From an uncultured Opitutaceae bacterium (GTDB lineage Bacteria > Verrucomicrobiota > Verrucomicrobiia > Opitutales > Opitutaceae): DNA of 64,000 nucleotides. Location of the stretch: the NCBI GenBank assembly GCA_903862935.1, contig CAIOZY010000047.1, positions 62,001-126,000 on the forward strand. The letters run 5' to 3'. Of this stretch, positions 46,422-55,833 are shown piece by piece; within the stretch, counting starts at the first letter, position 1, and every line of letters starts with the position of its first letter. The position numbers and the translations under genes are program-made. The notes below the pieces were generated by a model that saw only the letters and a program-made list of their open reading frames with translations, was not told the origin of the DNA and did not search any database.

Positions 46422-46515
46422 AGCCTCCTAGGTACGTCACTTGGGGAGGTTATTCAACCCGGCGGTGATCGCGATTGGACTTCACGATCCGGCCCATCCG
46501 CGCTTGGATCAGCCC

Positions 46516-47724
46516 ATGATCAGCCCTGCCGAAGCCGAGAGGCTCGTCCTTGGATCGATCCGCCCGATAGGCCGAGAGGACTGCGGGATCGGCCGGGCCC
46601 AGGGAAGGGTCCTAGCCGGCGAGGTGAGCGCCGACAGGGATCTTCCCCCATTCGACCGGGTCATGATGGACGGGTACGCCCTGCGGGCCTCCTCGTTGGT
46701 GGCCGGGATCCGCGATTTCAAGGTGGAGGCGGTCCAGGCAGCGGGGATGAGGGCCGCAAAGCTGGGGCCCGGTAAGGACGCTTGCGTCGAGGTGATGACC
46801 GGCGCCGTGCTCCCGATGGGCGCGGACTGCGTCGTCCCCTGTGAGCACGCCCGGCGAGAGGGCCCCGGGGTCCGCCTCCAGGCCGCACCCGGAGAGTTCA
46901 AGCCAGGCAATGCCATTCATCTCCGTGGCACAGACCTGAGGGCCGGAGACCTCGCTGTGCCGGCGGGGATCCGGCTCACCGGCCGTGAGATCGCCGTCGC
47001 GGCCTCGTGCGGCTGCGCCACAGTTTCCGTGAGCCGGCTTCCCGAGATCGCCGTAGTGACGACGGGTGACGAACTTGTCCAGGTCGGCTCCCCGGTGGCG
47101 CCCCACCAGATCCGCCGGAGCAACGACTTTGCGATCCAAGCCTCCCTGGCCTCCTCGGGATACCCCAACGCGGAGCTCTTCCACTTGCATGACATGCTCC
47201 ACGAGATCGAGCACATGCTCTGGCATATCATCGCCGAGTACGACTTCGTGCTGGTCACCGGGGGTGTTTCCAAGGGCAAGTTTGACTACCTGCCGGCGGA
47301 ACTCGACCGCCAGGGGGTTCGCAAGGTGTTTCAAGGGGTGGCCCAGCGTCCGGGAAAGCCATTCTGGTTTGGACTCAGCTCCCGCCAAACCCCGGTTTTC
47401 GCCCTCCCTGGAAATCCGGTCTCCGCATTCACATGCCTGCATCGTTACGTGCTGCCGGCCCTCGAGAAGGCAAGCGGACTGTCCCCCCTGCCCCATCCGG
47501 TTGCGGCCCTAGCCTCCCCGGTTCCGGCCGACCCGGAATTTACGCGCTTCATTCCTGTCAGGTTATCGGTGGGCCCGGGAGCCGAGAGGATTGCCGCGCC
47601 AGTTCTCGTCAACACTTCGGGGGATTGCGCTGGGCTTGTTGGAACAGATGGATTTGTGGAACTTCCGGCAGGCCGGGCCGGGTTTTCCGCGGGGCACGTG
47701 GCCCCTCTTTGGATGTGGGTTTGA
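46516..47724 (+). CDS. moeA: Molybdopterin molybdotransferase
   Basis: 402 residues from the ATG at 46516, at the usual MISPAEAERLVL; the 46441 frame adds 25 residues with no conservation. MDGYAL, GAVLPMGADCVV and TGDELV are MoeA motifs, then the MoaB-like domain with VTGGVSKGKFDY and FALPGNPVSAF. It inserts molybdate into adenylated molybdopterin. First of a run moeA-moaC-moaD-moaE; the MoaC start lies 29 bases after its stop. Confidence 0.95.
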   Translation: MISPAEAERLVLGSIRPIGREDCGIGRAQGRVLAGEVSADRDLPPFDRVMMDGYALRASSLVAGIRDFKVEAVQAAGMRAAKLGPGKDACVEVMTGAVLPMGADCVVPCEHARREGPGVRLQAAPGEFKPGNAIHLRGTDLRAGDLAVPAGIRLTGREIAVAASCGCATVSVSRLPEIAVVTTGDELVQVGSPVAPHQIRRSNDFAIQASLASSGYPNAELFHLHDMLHEIEHMLWHIIAEYDFVLVTGGVSKGKFDYLPAELDRQGVRKVFQGVAQRPGKPFWFGLSSRQTPVFALPGNPVSAFTCLHRYVLPALEKASGLSPLPHPVAALASPVPADPEFTRFIPVRLSVGPGAERIAAPVLVNTSGDCAGLVGTDGFVELPAGRAGFSAGHVAPLWMWV

Positions 47725-47753
47725 AGGGTCCAAGGGATTGAAATCCCCGGCGC

Positions 47754-48260
47754 ATGGCGGATAGTGGGGCGATGCTCACCCATCTTGATTCCGGCAACCG
47801 GCCCCAGATGGTCGACGTCGGCCCGAAAGCCGTGACAGATCGCGCAGCGCACGCGGTCGCAGTCGTTGTCCTTCCACCAGCCCTAGCCGAACTGCTGAAG
47901 GATGGGGAGATCTCCGGGCCCAAGGGCCCGGTCCTGCAGACGGCGGTTCTGGCGGGAATTCAGGGGGCAAAGCGAACGAGCGACCTGATCCCGCTCTGTC
48001 ATCCCCTGCCCCTGGACGACTGCAAGATCGAGATCGGTTTTCCGGGAGGAAGGGCCGCGGACGGCTCGGTGGCCGCGGAGATCCACTGCCGCGTGCGCGC
48101 TCATGCAAGAACAGGAGTGGAGATGGAGGCCCTGACCGGCGCGACGGTGGCCGCCCTCGCCCTCTATGACATGGGCAAGGCCGTGGCGCCGGGAATTGTG
48201 ATCCGCCAGGTGAGGCTCTTGGAGAAGACAGGGGGAAAAAGCGACTACCGCGCCGGATGA
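47754..48260 (+). CDS. moaC: Cyclic pyranopterin monophosphate synthase
   Basis: 168 residues. LTHLDSGNRPQMVDVGPKAVTDR near the N-terminus, KRTSDLIPLCHPLPL in the middle and VEMEALTGATVAALALYDMGKA are MoaC signatures with the catalytic Lys and His. With MoaA it makes cPMP from GTP. Start ATG 47754 or the ATG at 47772. It overlaps moaD by four bases (ATGA). Confidence 0.95.
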   Translation: MADSGAMLTHLDSGNRPQMVDVGPKAVTDRAAHAVAVVVLPPALAELLKDGEISGPKGPVLQTAVLAGIQGAKRTSDLIPLCHPLPLDDCKIEIGFPGGRAADGSVAAEIHCRVRAHARTGVEMEALTGATVAALALYDMGKAVAPGIVIRQVRLLEKTGGKSDYRAG

Positions 48261-48499
48261 AGACCGTTCATGTGCGCTACTATGCCGTCCTGCGCGAGCA
48301 GAGGGGGGCTTCTGAGGAGGTCGTTGTAACGCGGGCTGAGACCCCGGACGCCCTTTACCGGGAGCTAAAACAAAGCCACGGTTTCACCTTGCCCCAAAAC
48401 CGTGTCCGGGCCGCCCTCAACGGGGAGTTTGCGCCCCAGGGGGCCGTCTTAAAGGAAGGCGACCAGGTTGCGTTTCTGCCCCCTGTCGCCGGAGGCTAG
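48257..48499 (+). CDS. moaD: Molybdopterin synthase sulphur-carrier subunit
   Basis: 80 residues, a ubiquitin-like fold. VHVRYYAVLREQRGASEEVV start and the C-terminal diglycine of FLPPVAGG, which becomes the thiocarboxylate, identify MoaD. It carries sulphur to MoaE for dithiolene formation. It overlaps moaC by four bases and is 6 bases from moaE, so co-expressed. Confidence 0.92.
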   Translation: MKTVHVRYYAVLREQRGASEEVVVTRAETPDALYRELKQSHGFTLPQNRVRAALNGEFAPQGAVLKEGDQVAFLPPVAGG

Positions 48500-48505
48500 A
48501 CGTCG

Positions 48506-48946
48506 ATGAGTTTTAGAATTCTTTCCGATCCAATCGATCCGGCGACGCTCAGGGCCGCGCTAGTAAGGACCCATGCGGGAGCCTGTGTCGTGTTCGAGGG
48601 GTGGGTCCGGGACCTGAACGAGGGAAGACCTGTTGTCTCCCTCGAATACGAGGCCTTCACACCGCTTGCGGAGCGGGAGGGAGACCGGGTCATTGCCGAA
48701 GCCCGGGGAAAATTCTCAATCCTGGACGCGGCCTGCGTCCACAGGACGGGAATCCTCTCCTTGGGCGACCTCGCCGTGTGGGTCGGGGTTACCGCCGCTC
48801 ACAGGGGGGACGCCTTCGAGGCCTGCCGTTACATCATCGACCAGGCCAAGAAAAGGATTCCTGTCTGGAAGCGCGAGCGCTATGCCGACGGCTCGTCCGC
48901 ATGGATTGAGCAGAAACAGGTTGGTTTTCCTGGGGGACCCTCGTAG
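48506..48946 (+). CDS. moaE: Molybdopterin synthase catalytic subunit
   Basis: 146 residues. [19 protein letters not shown] and LEYEAF are MoaE motifs, and [21 protein letters not shown] holds the catalytic Lys pair. It turns cPMP into molybdopterin using MoaD thiocarboxylate. It is followed 14 bases later by gnd, which probably has its own control. Confidence 0.94.
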   Translation: MSFRILSDPIDPATLRAALVRTHAGACVVFEGWVRDLNEGRPVVSLEYEAFTPLAEREGDRVIAEARGKFSILDAACVHRTGILSLGDLAVWVGVTAAHRGDAFEACRYIIDQAKKRIPVWKRERYADGSSAWIEQKQVGFPGGPS

Positions 48947-48960
48947 TTTTTTGGCCACTT

Positions 48961-50463
48961 ATGGCCAAACCGCTATCTGACATCGGACTCATCGGCCTTG
49001 CCGTTATGGGTCAGAACCTGGCGTTGAACATAGCCGACCACGGCTTCCAAATATCGGTTTTCAACCGGACAACCGACAAGACGGACAAGTTCGTCGCGGA
49101 AAACCCGGGGACGCCTGGGGGGGTGGTCGGCACAAAGACCCTTGAGGAATTCGTCCGGAGCCTCGCGAGGCCCCGCAAGATCGTCCTGCTTGTCCAAGCC
49201 GGGGCAGGCACAGACGCCGTGATCGACAGCCTTGTTCCGCTCCTTGAGGCAAACGACATCGTGATCGACGGCGGCAACTCGCGCTGGACCGACACGATCC
49301 GCCGCGAGAAGGCGCTCCGCGCAAAGGGGCTGCGCTTCATCGGAAGCGGGGTTTCCGGCGGGGAGGAGGGTGCGCGCTTTGGGCCGGCGCTCATGCCTGG
49401 CGGGGAATTCAACGCCTGGCTCGAGTTGAAGCCGGTCTGGGAGGCGATCGCGGCCAAGGTAGATGCGAAGACCGGAAAGCCCCTAGAGGGGGCTGCGCCC
49501 GGAAAACCCGTCTCTGGCGGCGTCCCCTGCGCCGCCTACATCGGCGAGAACGGAGCGGGCCATTACGTGAAGATGGTTCACAACGGAATCGAGTACGGGG
49601 ACATGCAGATGATCTGCGAGGCCTACGCTCTTATGAGCGGCCTCGGCGGGCTCAAGCCCGCGGAGATGGGTGAGATCTTTTCGGATTGGAACCGCGGCAA
49701 CCTCGACAGCTTCCTGATCGAGATCACCGCCGACATCCTCAAGCAGAAGGATCCGGCGACCAAGAAGCCGTTCGTGGACATCGTCCTCGACACCGCTGGA
49801 CAGAAAGGCACGGGAAAGTGGACCTCGACGAGCGCCCTGGACATGGGGGTTCCCGCCCCGACGATCGCCGAGGCTGTCTTTGCCCGCTGCATCTCGGCGA
49901 TCAAGAGCGAGAGGGTAGCCGCGGCGAAAATTCTAAAGGGGCCCTCCAAGAAGTACCGCGGTAGCAAGAAGGCCCTGGTCGCAGCGATCCGTGACGCACT
50001 CTACTGCTCAAAGATCTGCTCTTATGCGCAGGGTTTCCAGCTCATGCGCGAGGCCCAGAAGGAGTACAGCTGGAAGCTCAATTTCGGCGAGATCGCCCAG
50101 ATCTGGAGAGGGGGATGCATTATCCGCGCAGGCTTCCTGCAGAAGATCACCGAGGCCTTCGCCCGGAAGCCCGACATGGCGAACCTCCTGCTCGACCCGT
50201 ACTTCAACAAGACTGTGAAGGCGGCCCAGGAGAACTGGCGCAAGGTCGTGGCCCTTTCGGCCGAGTGCGGCGTTCCCGCGCCGACCTTCAGCTCGGCTCT
50301 GGCCTACTACGACAGCTACCGTTCAGCCCGGCTGCCCGCCAACCTGCTGCAGTCCCAGAGGGATTTCTTCGGGGCCCACACCTACGAGCGGGTCGACCAG
50401 CCGCGGGGGAAGTTTTATCACTTGGACTGGCCCAAGCCGAACCGGCCGCAGCTTCCAATCTGA
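48961..50463 (+). CDS. gnd: 6-phosphogluconate dehydrogenase, decarboxylating
   Basis: 500 residues. The N-terminal Rossmann domain has [18 protein letters not shown] and VFNRT; then [32 protein letters not shown], the catalytic [19 protein letters not shown] and the C-terminal [15 protein letters not shown]-like [16 protein letters not shown]. It oxidises 6-phosphogluconate to ribulose 5-phosphate, giving NADPH, and links to the transketolase step at the window start. Residues 170-180 carry a Gly/Pro/Lys-rich insertion before [12 protein letters not shown]. It ends in a 220-base gap with no clear terminator. Confidence 0.96.
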   Translation: MAKPLSDIGLIGLAVMGQNLALNIADHGFQISVFNRTTDKTDKFVAENPGTPGGVVGTKTLEEFVRSLARPRKIVLLVQAGAGTDAVIDSLVPLLEANDIVIDGGNSRWTDTIRREKALRAKGLRFIGSGVSGGEEGARFGPALMPGGEFNAWLELKPVWEAIAAKVDAKTGKPLEGAAPGKPVSGGVPCAAYIGENGAGHYVKMVHNGIEYGDMQMICEAYALMSGLGGLKPAEMGEIFSDWNRGNLDSFLIEITADILKQKDPATKKPFVDIVLDTAGQKGTGKWTSTSALDMGVPAPTIAEAVFARCISAIKSERVAAAKILKGPSKKYRGSKKALVAAIRDALYCSKICSYAQGFQLMREAQKEYSWKLNFGEIAQIWRGGCIIRAGFLQKITEAFARKPDMANLLLDPYFNKTVKAAQENWRKVVALSAECGVPAPTFSSALAYYDSYRSARLPANLLQSQRDFFGAHTYERVDQPRGKFYHLDWPKPNRPQLPI

Positions 50464-50683
50464 AACCGGCGGGATGGTAGTTTGAGATAATGAGGCCTGC
50501 ACTTTGGGATATATCGCCTGCATCACAGAAATAACATTTCCCGTCTTTTCGCCTAGGTAGAATGGACCCCAACCGGGGCCCTATTTAGGCGGATCGATCC
50601 GTTTAAGCAAAACGGCGCGATCCGGAGATATCCTCCTCGATAGCACAAGGAGTGGGGTAAACAGGTCTCCCATGCTGCGCACT
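50464..50683. other. Intergenic region between gnd and the small two-helix gene
   Basis: 220 bases, convergent stops. It contains a short 4-bp hairpin (CCCC 50567-50570, loop AACC, GGGG 50575-50578) and a 12-base palindrome CGGATCGATCCG at 50590-50601. No gene is evident. Confidence 0.4.
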
Positions 50684-50907
50684 TCAGCGCAGCCAATTGG
50701 TAAGCAGGATATACATGGCCCCGCTTACAATCCAGGCGCAGACGAAAATTCGGACCAGCAGGCGCCTAAAAAGCTGCTTCTCTTCGGGTTTTTGTTGGAC
50801 AGCAACGGGTCTTTGCGCTCCCAGACGGATAATATCCCAACTGTAACCAGAGCAACCAGTACCCCGGCCAGCGAGCCGTTTATAATCAGAGCAACCAAGC
50901 GATCCAT
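50684..50907 (-). pseudogene. Small two-helix membrane protein, frameshifted
   Basis: From the ATG at 50907 the frame reads MDRLVALIINGSLAGVLVAL, then VTVGILSVWERKDPLLSNK. At a run of five T on the plus strand (50789-50793) it drops into an unlikely tail. In the -1 frame the sequence continues as KPEEKQLFRRLLVRIFVCAW, then IVSGAMYILLTNWLR, to a stop at 50684-50686, with a second helix. One extra A in the gene (or a -1 ribosomal shift on AACAAAAAC) would make a coherent 74-residue protein with two helices around a basic loop. I do not recognise a family. It may be a real mutation, a sequencing error in the A-tract, or recoding. Confidence 0.5.
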
Positions 50908-51003
50908 GTGTGATTGGGGTTGAGGTTGAACCGCTACGCCAAACCATCTCAACTGCCTGCCTCTCGCAAGGACGAAGCGCTGTCCTGTGTCGCCCCGTCA
51001 GGG

Positions 51004-52419
51004 TTACGGCACTTCATAAGCCTCAAGTAGAACCGTGCCCGTCGATCCCGATAAACTGGTGGCGGAAGCCGTGTAGGCCCCGGGCGGGAGTGTCATGACG
51101 ATGCTTACGTCACTGCCCAAGTACGACCTGGAGGGAAAGGTTCCGGCCAGTTTCACCGCACTGTAAATGTTATCAAGATTTTGGCCGTCCGCGCTCGAGG
51201 CGATCAATTGTCCGGTGCTGTCGTAGATTTGCAGCAACGGGTCGCGCAGGAAGTCCGAGAGCCCGAATGTTGCCAACGTTGGGCCGACAGCCCGCACAAG
51301 AACGGTCTGGGTGACACTGCCCTGAACTATGAATCCGGCGACAAGCGGCGAGGAATTGGACACCGTGCCACGAGCCGAGAGGTTGGTGAAGCGGATTGGG
51401 CCTTCGGTGTTCGCCGCGGGGATGCCACGGCGGATACCGGTCGCATCGGCAACGTATAGGTTGCCGCCCGCGCCCAAGGCCACGGCGGAGGGCCCGCCGA
51501 ACAGTGCTTGGTTGCCCAATCCATCGACTGGGCCCGGGGTCCCGACCCCCGATCTTCCGGCCACCGTCGTGACAACGCCCGCCGGGGTGATTTCGCGGAT
51601 TGTCTTATTGCCGTTATCGGCGACTAGGACATCGCCGGAGGTGTCCACCGCCAGCCCCATCGGCTGAGTGAACCGCGCCGCGCTTCCCGACCCATCCGCC
51701 GATCCTGGCTCCGCCTGGCCCGCCAACGTGCGGATCGTTCCGTCCGGTGCAATTTTGTCGACCGCGTTGGGCTTGCCTCCGGGGGGAAACTCCAAAAACG
51801 GCCCTTCGGAAACATAGACATTCCCAGAGCCATCGAGCGCGATGCCGGTGGGAAAACCGCCATTCGCCATGAGAGCAACCGTGGAAATGAGACCTCCCAG
51901 GCTGATCTTTCGGACGGCCTGGTTGCCGAAGTCGGCCACGTAGATATTCCCCGCGGGATCAACGGCGAGGGCGGTCGGCTTGTTGAAAGTGGCACTAGTG
52001 ATCGGCCCATCGGTGTCTCCAGCGGAGCCAGCGATCCCGGCGATTGTGATCACCGTACCGCCGGGGGTGATCTTCCTGATCGTGTGGTTACCAGGATCTG
52101 CGACGTACACATTCCCGGCCAAGTCGACCGCCAGCCCGCGTGGTGCTGAAAAACTCGCACTCAATCCGGGGCCATCGGCATTGCCGTGTACACCCATAGT
52201 CCCCGCGAAAACCTTGGCCATAATGCCCTCCGGCGGAGTCTTTCTAATCACCGAATTCAGCGGGTCGGCAGTATAGATGTTGCCAGTGGCATCAACGGCA
52301 ATTCCCGCGACATAAGCTATTCCCAACGGCGTTATCTCGATCGTCGAAACCCAGCGCGTCTGCGCCACGGTCTGCAATGCAGACAGCAAGAGGCAACACA
52401 AGGCTCCGCGTAAGAACAT
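51004..52419 (-). CDS. Secreted NHL-repeat (beta-propeller) protein
   Basis: 471 residues from the ATG at 52419, with a signal peptide (MFLRGALCCLLLSALQTVAQ). Five to six NHL-type repeats follow, each with a GIAVDATGNIYTAD-like or GLAVDLAGNVYVAD unit, then R/I-R-K-I/T. The C-terminal 130 residues (NLSARGTVSNSSPLVAGF, then VLVRAVGPTLATFGL, DPLLQIYDS) are a domain frequent in Opitutaceae and other Verrucomicrobiota secreted proteins. The propeller binds an unknown ligand or works as an extracellular scaffold. An ATG at 52461 would precede the signal with a charged, unlikely extension. Confidence 0.85.
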   Translation of the reverse strand: MFLRGALCCLLLSALQTVAQTRWVSTIEITPLGIAYVAGIAVDATGNIYTADPLNSVIRKTPPEGIMAKVFAGTMGVHGNADGPGLSASFSAPRGLAVDLAGNVYVADPGNHTIRKITPGGTVITIAGIAGSAGDTDGPITSATFNKPTALAVDPAGNIYVADFGNQAVRKISLGGLISTVALMANGGFPTGIALDGSGNVYVSEGPFLEFPPGGKPNAVDKIAPDGTIRTLAGQAEPGSADGSGSAARFTQPMGLAVDTSGDVLVADNGNKTIREITPAGVVTTVAGRSGVGTPGPVDGLGNQALFGGPSAVALGAGGNLYVADATGIRRGIPAANTEGPIRFTNLSARGTVSNSSPLVAGFIVQGSVTQTVLVRAVGPTLATFGLSDFLRDPLLQIYDSTGQLIASSADGQNLDNIYSAVKLAGTFPSRSYLGSDVSIVMTLPPGAYTASATSLSGSTGTVLLEAYEVP

Positions 52420-52553
52420 AAGAATTACGACAACCGCATTATTGTCGAAGATCATTAACAAGAGGGCGATAGTGAGATTTTTACGGAACGCTTATAGCAC
52501 GCAACAGCCAAACACATAAGCCCGGGCCTACATGAGCTTATCAGTGATCCATA

Positions 52554-52832
52554 ATGACTAAATTGGGCGTCTTAAAAGAACCGACTTCAAGGGTAAAGGG
52601 GCGTGTTGCGTTTGGCTGGATTGTCGCAATGGCCGCAGCGGCGGTGGTCTTAGGTTCCTGCCCGGTTGTCTTTCTCGGCAAGAACTATGTTTCACCCAAC
52701 CACGGAACACTCCTTCTCTACGACAATTATCCAACGTTGCCAGGATATGAGGACACCCGGTGGGGTGACCCGAAAAGTTCGGATGTCCTGCGCAGCTGTT
52801 ACTTTGGGGAGTTGGGCAGCGGAAACCCCTGA
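52554..52832 (+). pseudogene. Truncated gene: membrane-anchored N-terminus only
   Basis: 92 codons. The N-terminus is basic then hydrophobic (FGWIVAMAAAAVVLGSCPVVF), like a membrane anchor, followed by GKNYVSPNHGTLLLYDNYPT and LPGYEDTRWGDPKSSD, which reads like the start of a larger periplasmic domain, perhaps of a membrane protein. The frame then stops inside the convergent glycosidase (52799-52832 overlap), too soon for a domain. I read it as the 5' end of a gene cut by a rearrangement. Not recognised. Confidence 0.4.
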
Positions 52833-54223
52833 TCGGCGTCCTCGATTATCAGGACCCAGTCTTGGCCGCGGCCCGAAGTCGGGGGCGTATAGGTCTGATA
52901 GCCGCGGCTGTCAGTGGAGTGCAGGAGATATGAGCAACCGTAGCGCGGATCATACCAGATCTCTCGAAGGCGGCGGGCCCTAATGACATTCCTGTCCACC
53001 GTGAAGGGTTCGCCCTGGGCCGAGTAGATTATGGCGAAGGATCCATCGCTGGCACAAGCCGCGCGCACTTTGGCTCCGCCTGCAGGCGCTTCCCCAAGGA
53101 GCATCGCAACATTCGGTACAAGCTTAGTAAAGGGACGGGATTCAAACAGCCGGCGAACAAGTCCCATTTGAAAAGCGCCGGGAGTGTCAAGGGAGGCCTG
53201 CCAGCGGATATTCGCCCAAAGCACCGGTTCGCGGCCCGGTTGCAGGAACTGCCAAACATTATTGTTCCCGTAAGTATGCCCACAGGCACCAGCCAGCAGT
53301 GACCAGTAGGCCGCCTGACGGGTATCGTAGTCGTCGAAGCGGTCGATACGGCTGACATCTGCATAATAAAAGCCGACTGGCATGCACTCGTAACGCGGCT
53401 CTCCGTCAAGCGTCGGGCGGGGAGGAGACAGCGCATAGTCGTGCTGGGCAAAGAGACCGTTGTCGTGGTCGTGGCTGCCGTGCGAAGACTGGTACATGTT
53501 GAAATCAAGCCAGCTGGCATCACCCAAAGAATCCGATGAAAAACCGGGTCCGCGCGGATGATAGGTTATCAGGTGCAAACCGCCGTCGCCTTCCTTGAGC
53601 CCCGCCGCGAATGCATCGATCACTGCGCGTTCCGCCGAAGAGGCAATATCTTGATCGCCACCGAGAATCCAGATCACAGTCCTGTCGCGGTAGCGGTGTC
53701 CAAGAAACAAGCCGAAGGTGTGCGCGCCGGAAACCGTGAAGATGCAAGAACCATTACCCCTGGACTGTTTCCAGTAGGTGCCCCAGGAGGGCAGGATGCC
53801 CACGAAAAGCCCGAGACCAGCGGCCTTGTTTACGATGTAATCGACATGTCTGAAATAGGATTCGTTTGGTCGGTTGGGATCCCTCCCAAGCAGGGGAACA
53901 TCACCGTATGCATTGGGAACGGTTAGACCCCCCTCTGGGGCAAGCACGGCGGCCTGAATGACGGTGAATCCCTTTGAGGCGCGATTCGCAAGGTAACGGT
54001 CGGCCTCATCGCGACTCGTGCGGGAAAAGAGCGTCCATGCCGTGTCTCCAAGATAGAAAAAGGGGGTTCCGTCCGCGAACTCGAGATAGCGATGACCTGC
54101 CGCAACGCGCAACCGCCCGTGATCAGCGGCAGCTGAAGTCACAAATGCGAGGATGGAGGAACCCGCGACCAACAGGAATCGAAGACAATAATTTTTTGGG
54201 GAATAAGAAGGGAATAGTCTCAT
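52799..54223 (-). CDS. Secreted DUF4038 (apiosidase-like) glycoside hydrolase
   Basis: 474 residues from the ATG at 54223, with a signal (CLRFLLVAGSSILAFVTSAAA). GHRYLEFADGTPFFYLGDTAW is the standard N-terminus of the DUF4038 TIM barrel; the catalytic barrel continues with WILGGDQD and SWLDFNMYQSSHG. The last 90 residues form a beta domain (FAIIYSAQGEPFTV, QDWVLIIEDA). Homologues cleave apiosyl or arabinofuranosyl links in plant pectin and similar glycans. The longer 54391 frame adds 56 unrelated residues. It is in the same direction as the NHL gene, but the truncated convergent fragment lies between them. Confidence 0.88.
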   Translation of the reverse strand: MRLFPSYSPKNYCLRFLLVAGSSILAFVTSAAADHGRLRVAAGHRYLEFADGTPFFYLGDTAWTLFSRTSRDEADRYLANRASKGFTVIQAAVLAPEGGLTVPNAYGDVPLLGRDPNRPNESYFRHVDYIVNKAAGLGLFVGILPSWGTYWKQSRGNGSCIFTVSGAHTFGLFLGHRYRDRTVIWILGGDQDIASSAERAVIDAFAAGLKEGDGGLHLITYHPRGPGFSSDSLGDASWLDFNMYQSSHGSHDHDNGLFAQHDYALSPPRPTLDGEPRYECMPVGFYYADVSRIDRFDDYDTRQAAYWSLLAGACGHTYGNNNVWQFLQPGREPVLWANIRWQASLDTPGAFQMGLVRRLFESRPFTKLVPNVAMLLGEAPAGGAKVRAACASDGSFAIIYSAQGEPFTVDRNVIRARRLREIWYDPRYGCSYLLHSTDSRGYQTYTPPTSGRGQDWVLIIEDADQGFPLPNSPK

Positions 54224-55012
54224 GACGTGAAGAAGACCCTTAGGTTGGCGATCAATCCAACCCCGCAGATCTTCGACCGCAAGCGTCGGAGGATGTTGAG
54301 AATCGAGGCTGCCGGCACCAGAGACACAGCACAGATTGAAATATGAACCGTCATCAAAATGGCCCATCCGCCGATGGAGGGAATCATCCATGGCGCGCTG
54401 TAACTTGAATTCAAGGGGGATGTGGGGGTGGCGGTGTTTGATCGATCAGAGTCCAAAGCCAACGGAAGTTTCTACGTCCAACACGAGATTGCCGGCAAGA
54501 ATTACAAACACCCCCGGTGGTTATCCAATTGGAATGACGCAGAATTTTCTTGGATGGCCGGTTGCAAAACGGGGCCCAGAAACACAGGTCTTCACCAAAG
54601 CACCCCCGGTCCAAGAGAAGCCAAACCCCAAAGGCGGTTCCCCGGGGGTCCCCGCCGGAAAATTGATAGAGAGGTCCTTGACTGTGGGAAGTTTTTGCCG
54701 AGCTGTTCAGTGATAGACCACAAACAATTTGTCTCGCCGATTTTAACCCCGGCCCGGATGAATCACTCCGTTCCGCGAAAACGGTCCTGTTTTCCGGTTA
54801 AGGTGGCTTCTGAACCCCCGCGGTGACCCAGGTTTGTTTGTCCCGGCGGGTGTCTGGCTTGTTTTTGCCCCAGCCAAGGCACAGAACTTGATTTTTTGGG
54901 GTGACTATTCGGGTAGTAACCGGAGGCACCAAAGGGTCGTGGCTCCCTGAAGGATTCGTCGCATTTTATTTCATGGCGCCGGAAGGCCGGTCCTATTCTT
55001 ATAACGCCTTCG
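54224..55012. other. Long non-coding gap upstream of the pot operon
   Basis: 789 bases with no complete gene. The composition differs: many runs of G, C, A and T (such as TTCCCCGGGGGTCCCC and GATTTTTTGGGG) and a lower GC. One fragment at 54422 (plus) opens with VAVFDRSESKANGSFYVQHE in a protein-like mix of residues for about 48 codons and then turns Pro/Arg-rich; it may be the remnant of a lost gene. It could also be an assembly join or poorly resolved sequence. The pot promoter should lie near its right end. Confidence 0.45.
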
Positions 55013-55819
55013 ATGTCCGCTTCCCGGCCGCGCACAGTCTCTGGGCTCAAGTCGCTCAATTGGTTCCTGGGCGCTTGGACGACGCTGGTGTTTGTTTTCC
55101 TCTATGCGCCCATAGCGGTCTTGGTGGCCTATTCGTTCAATGCGTCGCGGCTCAACATCGTGTGGACGGGCTTCTCGCTCGAGTGGTACCGGCGCCTTTT
55201 GGATAACACGCCGCTTCTGCGCGCGGCGAAGAACAGCCTGATCATTGCCACCGTCACGACGGTGCTGTCCGTGGCGATCGGCACGGGAGGAGCTTGGCTG
55301 CTGCATCGCTACCGCTACCGGGGAGCGCGCGGCATCCAAACATTGGTGGCTGTGCCTATGGTCATGCCCGAGATCCTCATGGGCATTAGCCTTCTGATCT
55401 TTTTCGCGACCCTGGGTATAGGCCTTGGCTTTGCCACGGTGATCGCAGGACATGTGACGTTTTGCTTCCCGTTCGTGATGGTGGCGGTGCAGGCGCGCCT
55501 TAAGGGACTCGACCCGGCGTTGGAGGAGGCGGCGCTCGACTTGGGCGCCACGCCCTGGCGCGCGTTTTGGTTGGTGATCGTGCCCAGCCTGAGGCCGGCG
55601 ATCGTCGCCGGCGGTCTGATGGCGTTCACCCTGTCGCTCGACGAGCTGATCGTCACCTTCTTCACGACCAGTGCGGCCTCCGCAACGCTGCCGATTCGGG
55701 TGTTCGGCATGGCTAAGGTCGGCCTAAACCCGATGCTCAACGCGCTTTCCGCGATCTTTATCCTCGCAACCGTCGGTTTTGTGCTCCTCTCCGATCATCT
55801 CCGGAAACTGAATCGTTGA
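55013..55819 (+). CDS. potC: Polyamine ABC transporter permease, PotC type
   Basis: 268 residues, six helices. The inner-membrane-protein motif EEAALDLGATPWRAFWLVIVP (EAA loop) lies near residues 180-200, and WTTLVFVFLYAPIAVLVAYSFN starts the first helix. The second of two permeases in a spermidine/putrescine importer. Here it is first in the operon, unlike the common potABCD order. The next gene, potD, starts 15 bases after its stop (a TTG start would overlap it). Confidence 0.92.
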   Translation: MSASRPRTVSGLKSLNWFLGAWTTLVFVFLYAPIAVLVAYSFNASRLNIVWTGFSLEWYRRLLDNTPLLRAAKNSLIIATVTTVLSVAIGTGGAWLLHRYRYRGARGIQTLVAVPMVMPEILMGISLLIFFATLGIGLGFATVIAGHVTFCFPFVMVAVQARLKGLDPALEEAALDLGATPWRAFWLVIVPSLRPAIVAGGLMAFTLSLDELIVTFFTTSAASATLPIRVFGMAKVGLNPMLNALSAIFILATVGFVLLSDHLRKLNR

Positions 55820-55833
55820 GTTACGCCCCACCC

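Noticed and set aside
46422-46515. Molybdenum-cofactor riboswitch between moaA and moeA
   Set aside because: Only 94 bases, with no conserved multi-stem pattern that I can identify.
50590-50601. 12-base palindrome CGGATCGATCCG
   Set aside because: Could be an operator, but it is isolated, has no spacer and lies far from a promoter.
51004-52419. CRISPR-like or tandem DNA repeats in the NHL gene
   Set aside because: The repeats are coding (beta-propeller units) with varied bases and no direct repeats with spacers.
54422-54826. 135-codon plus-strand frame in the gap before potC
   Set aside because: Only the first 48 codons look protein-like; the rest is Pro/Arg-rich and lacks a start site, so it is noted as a possible remnant, not a gene.
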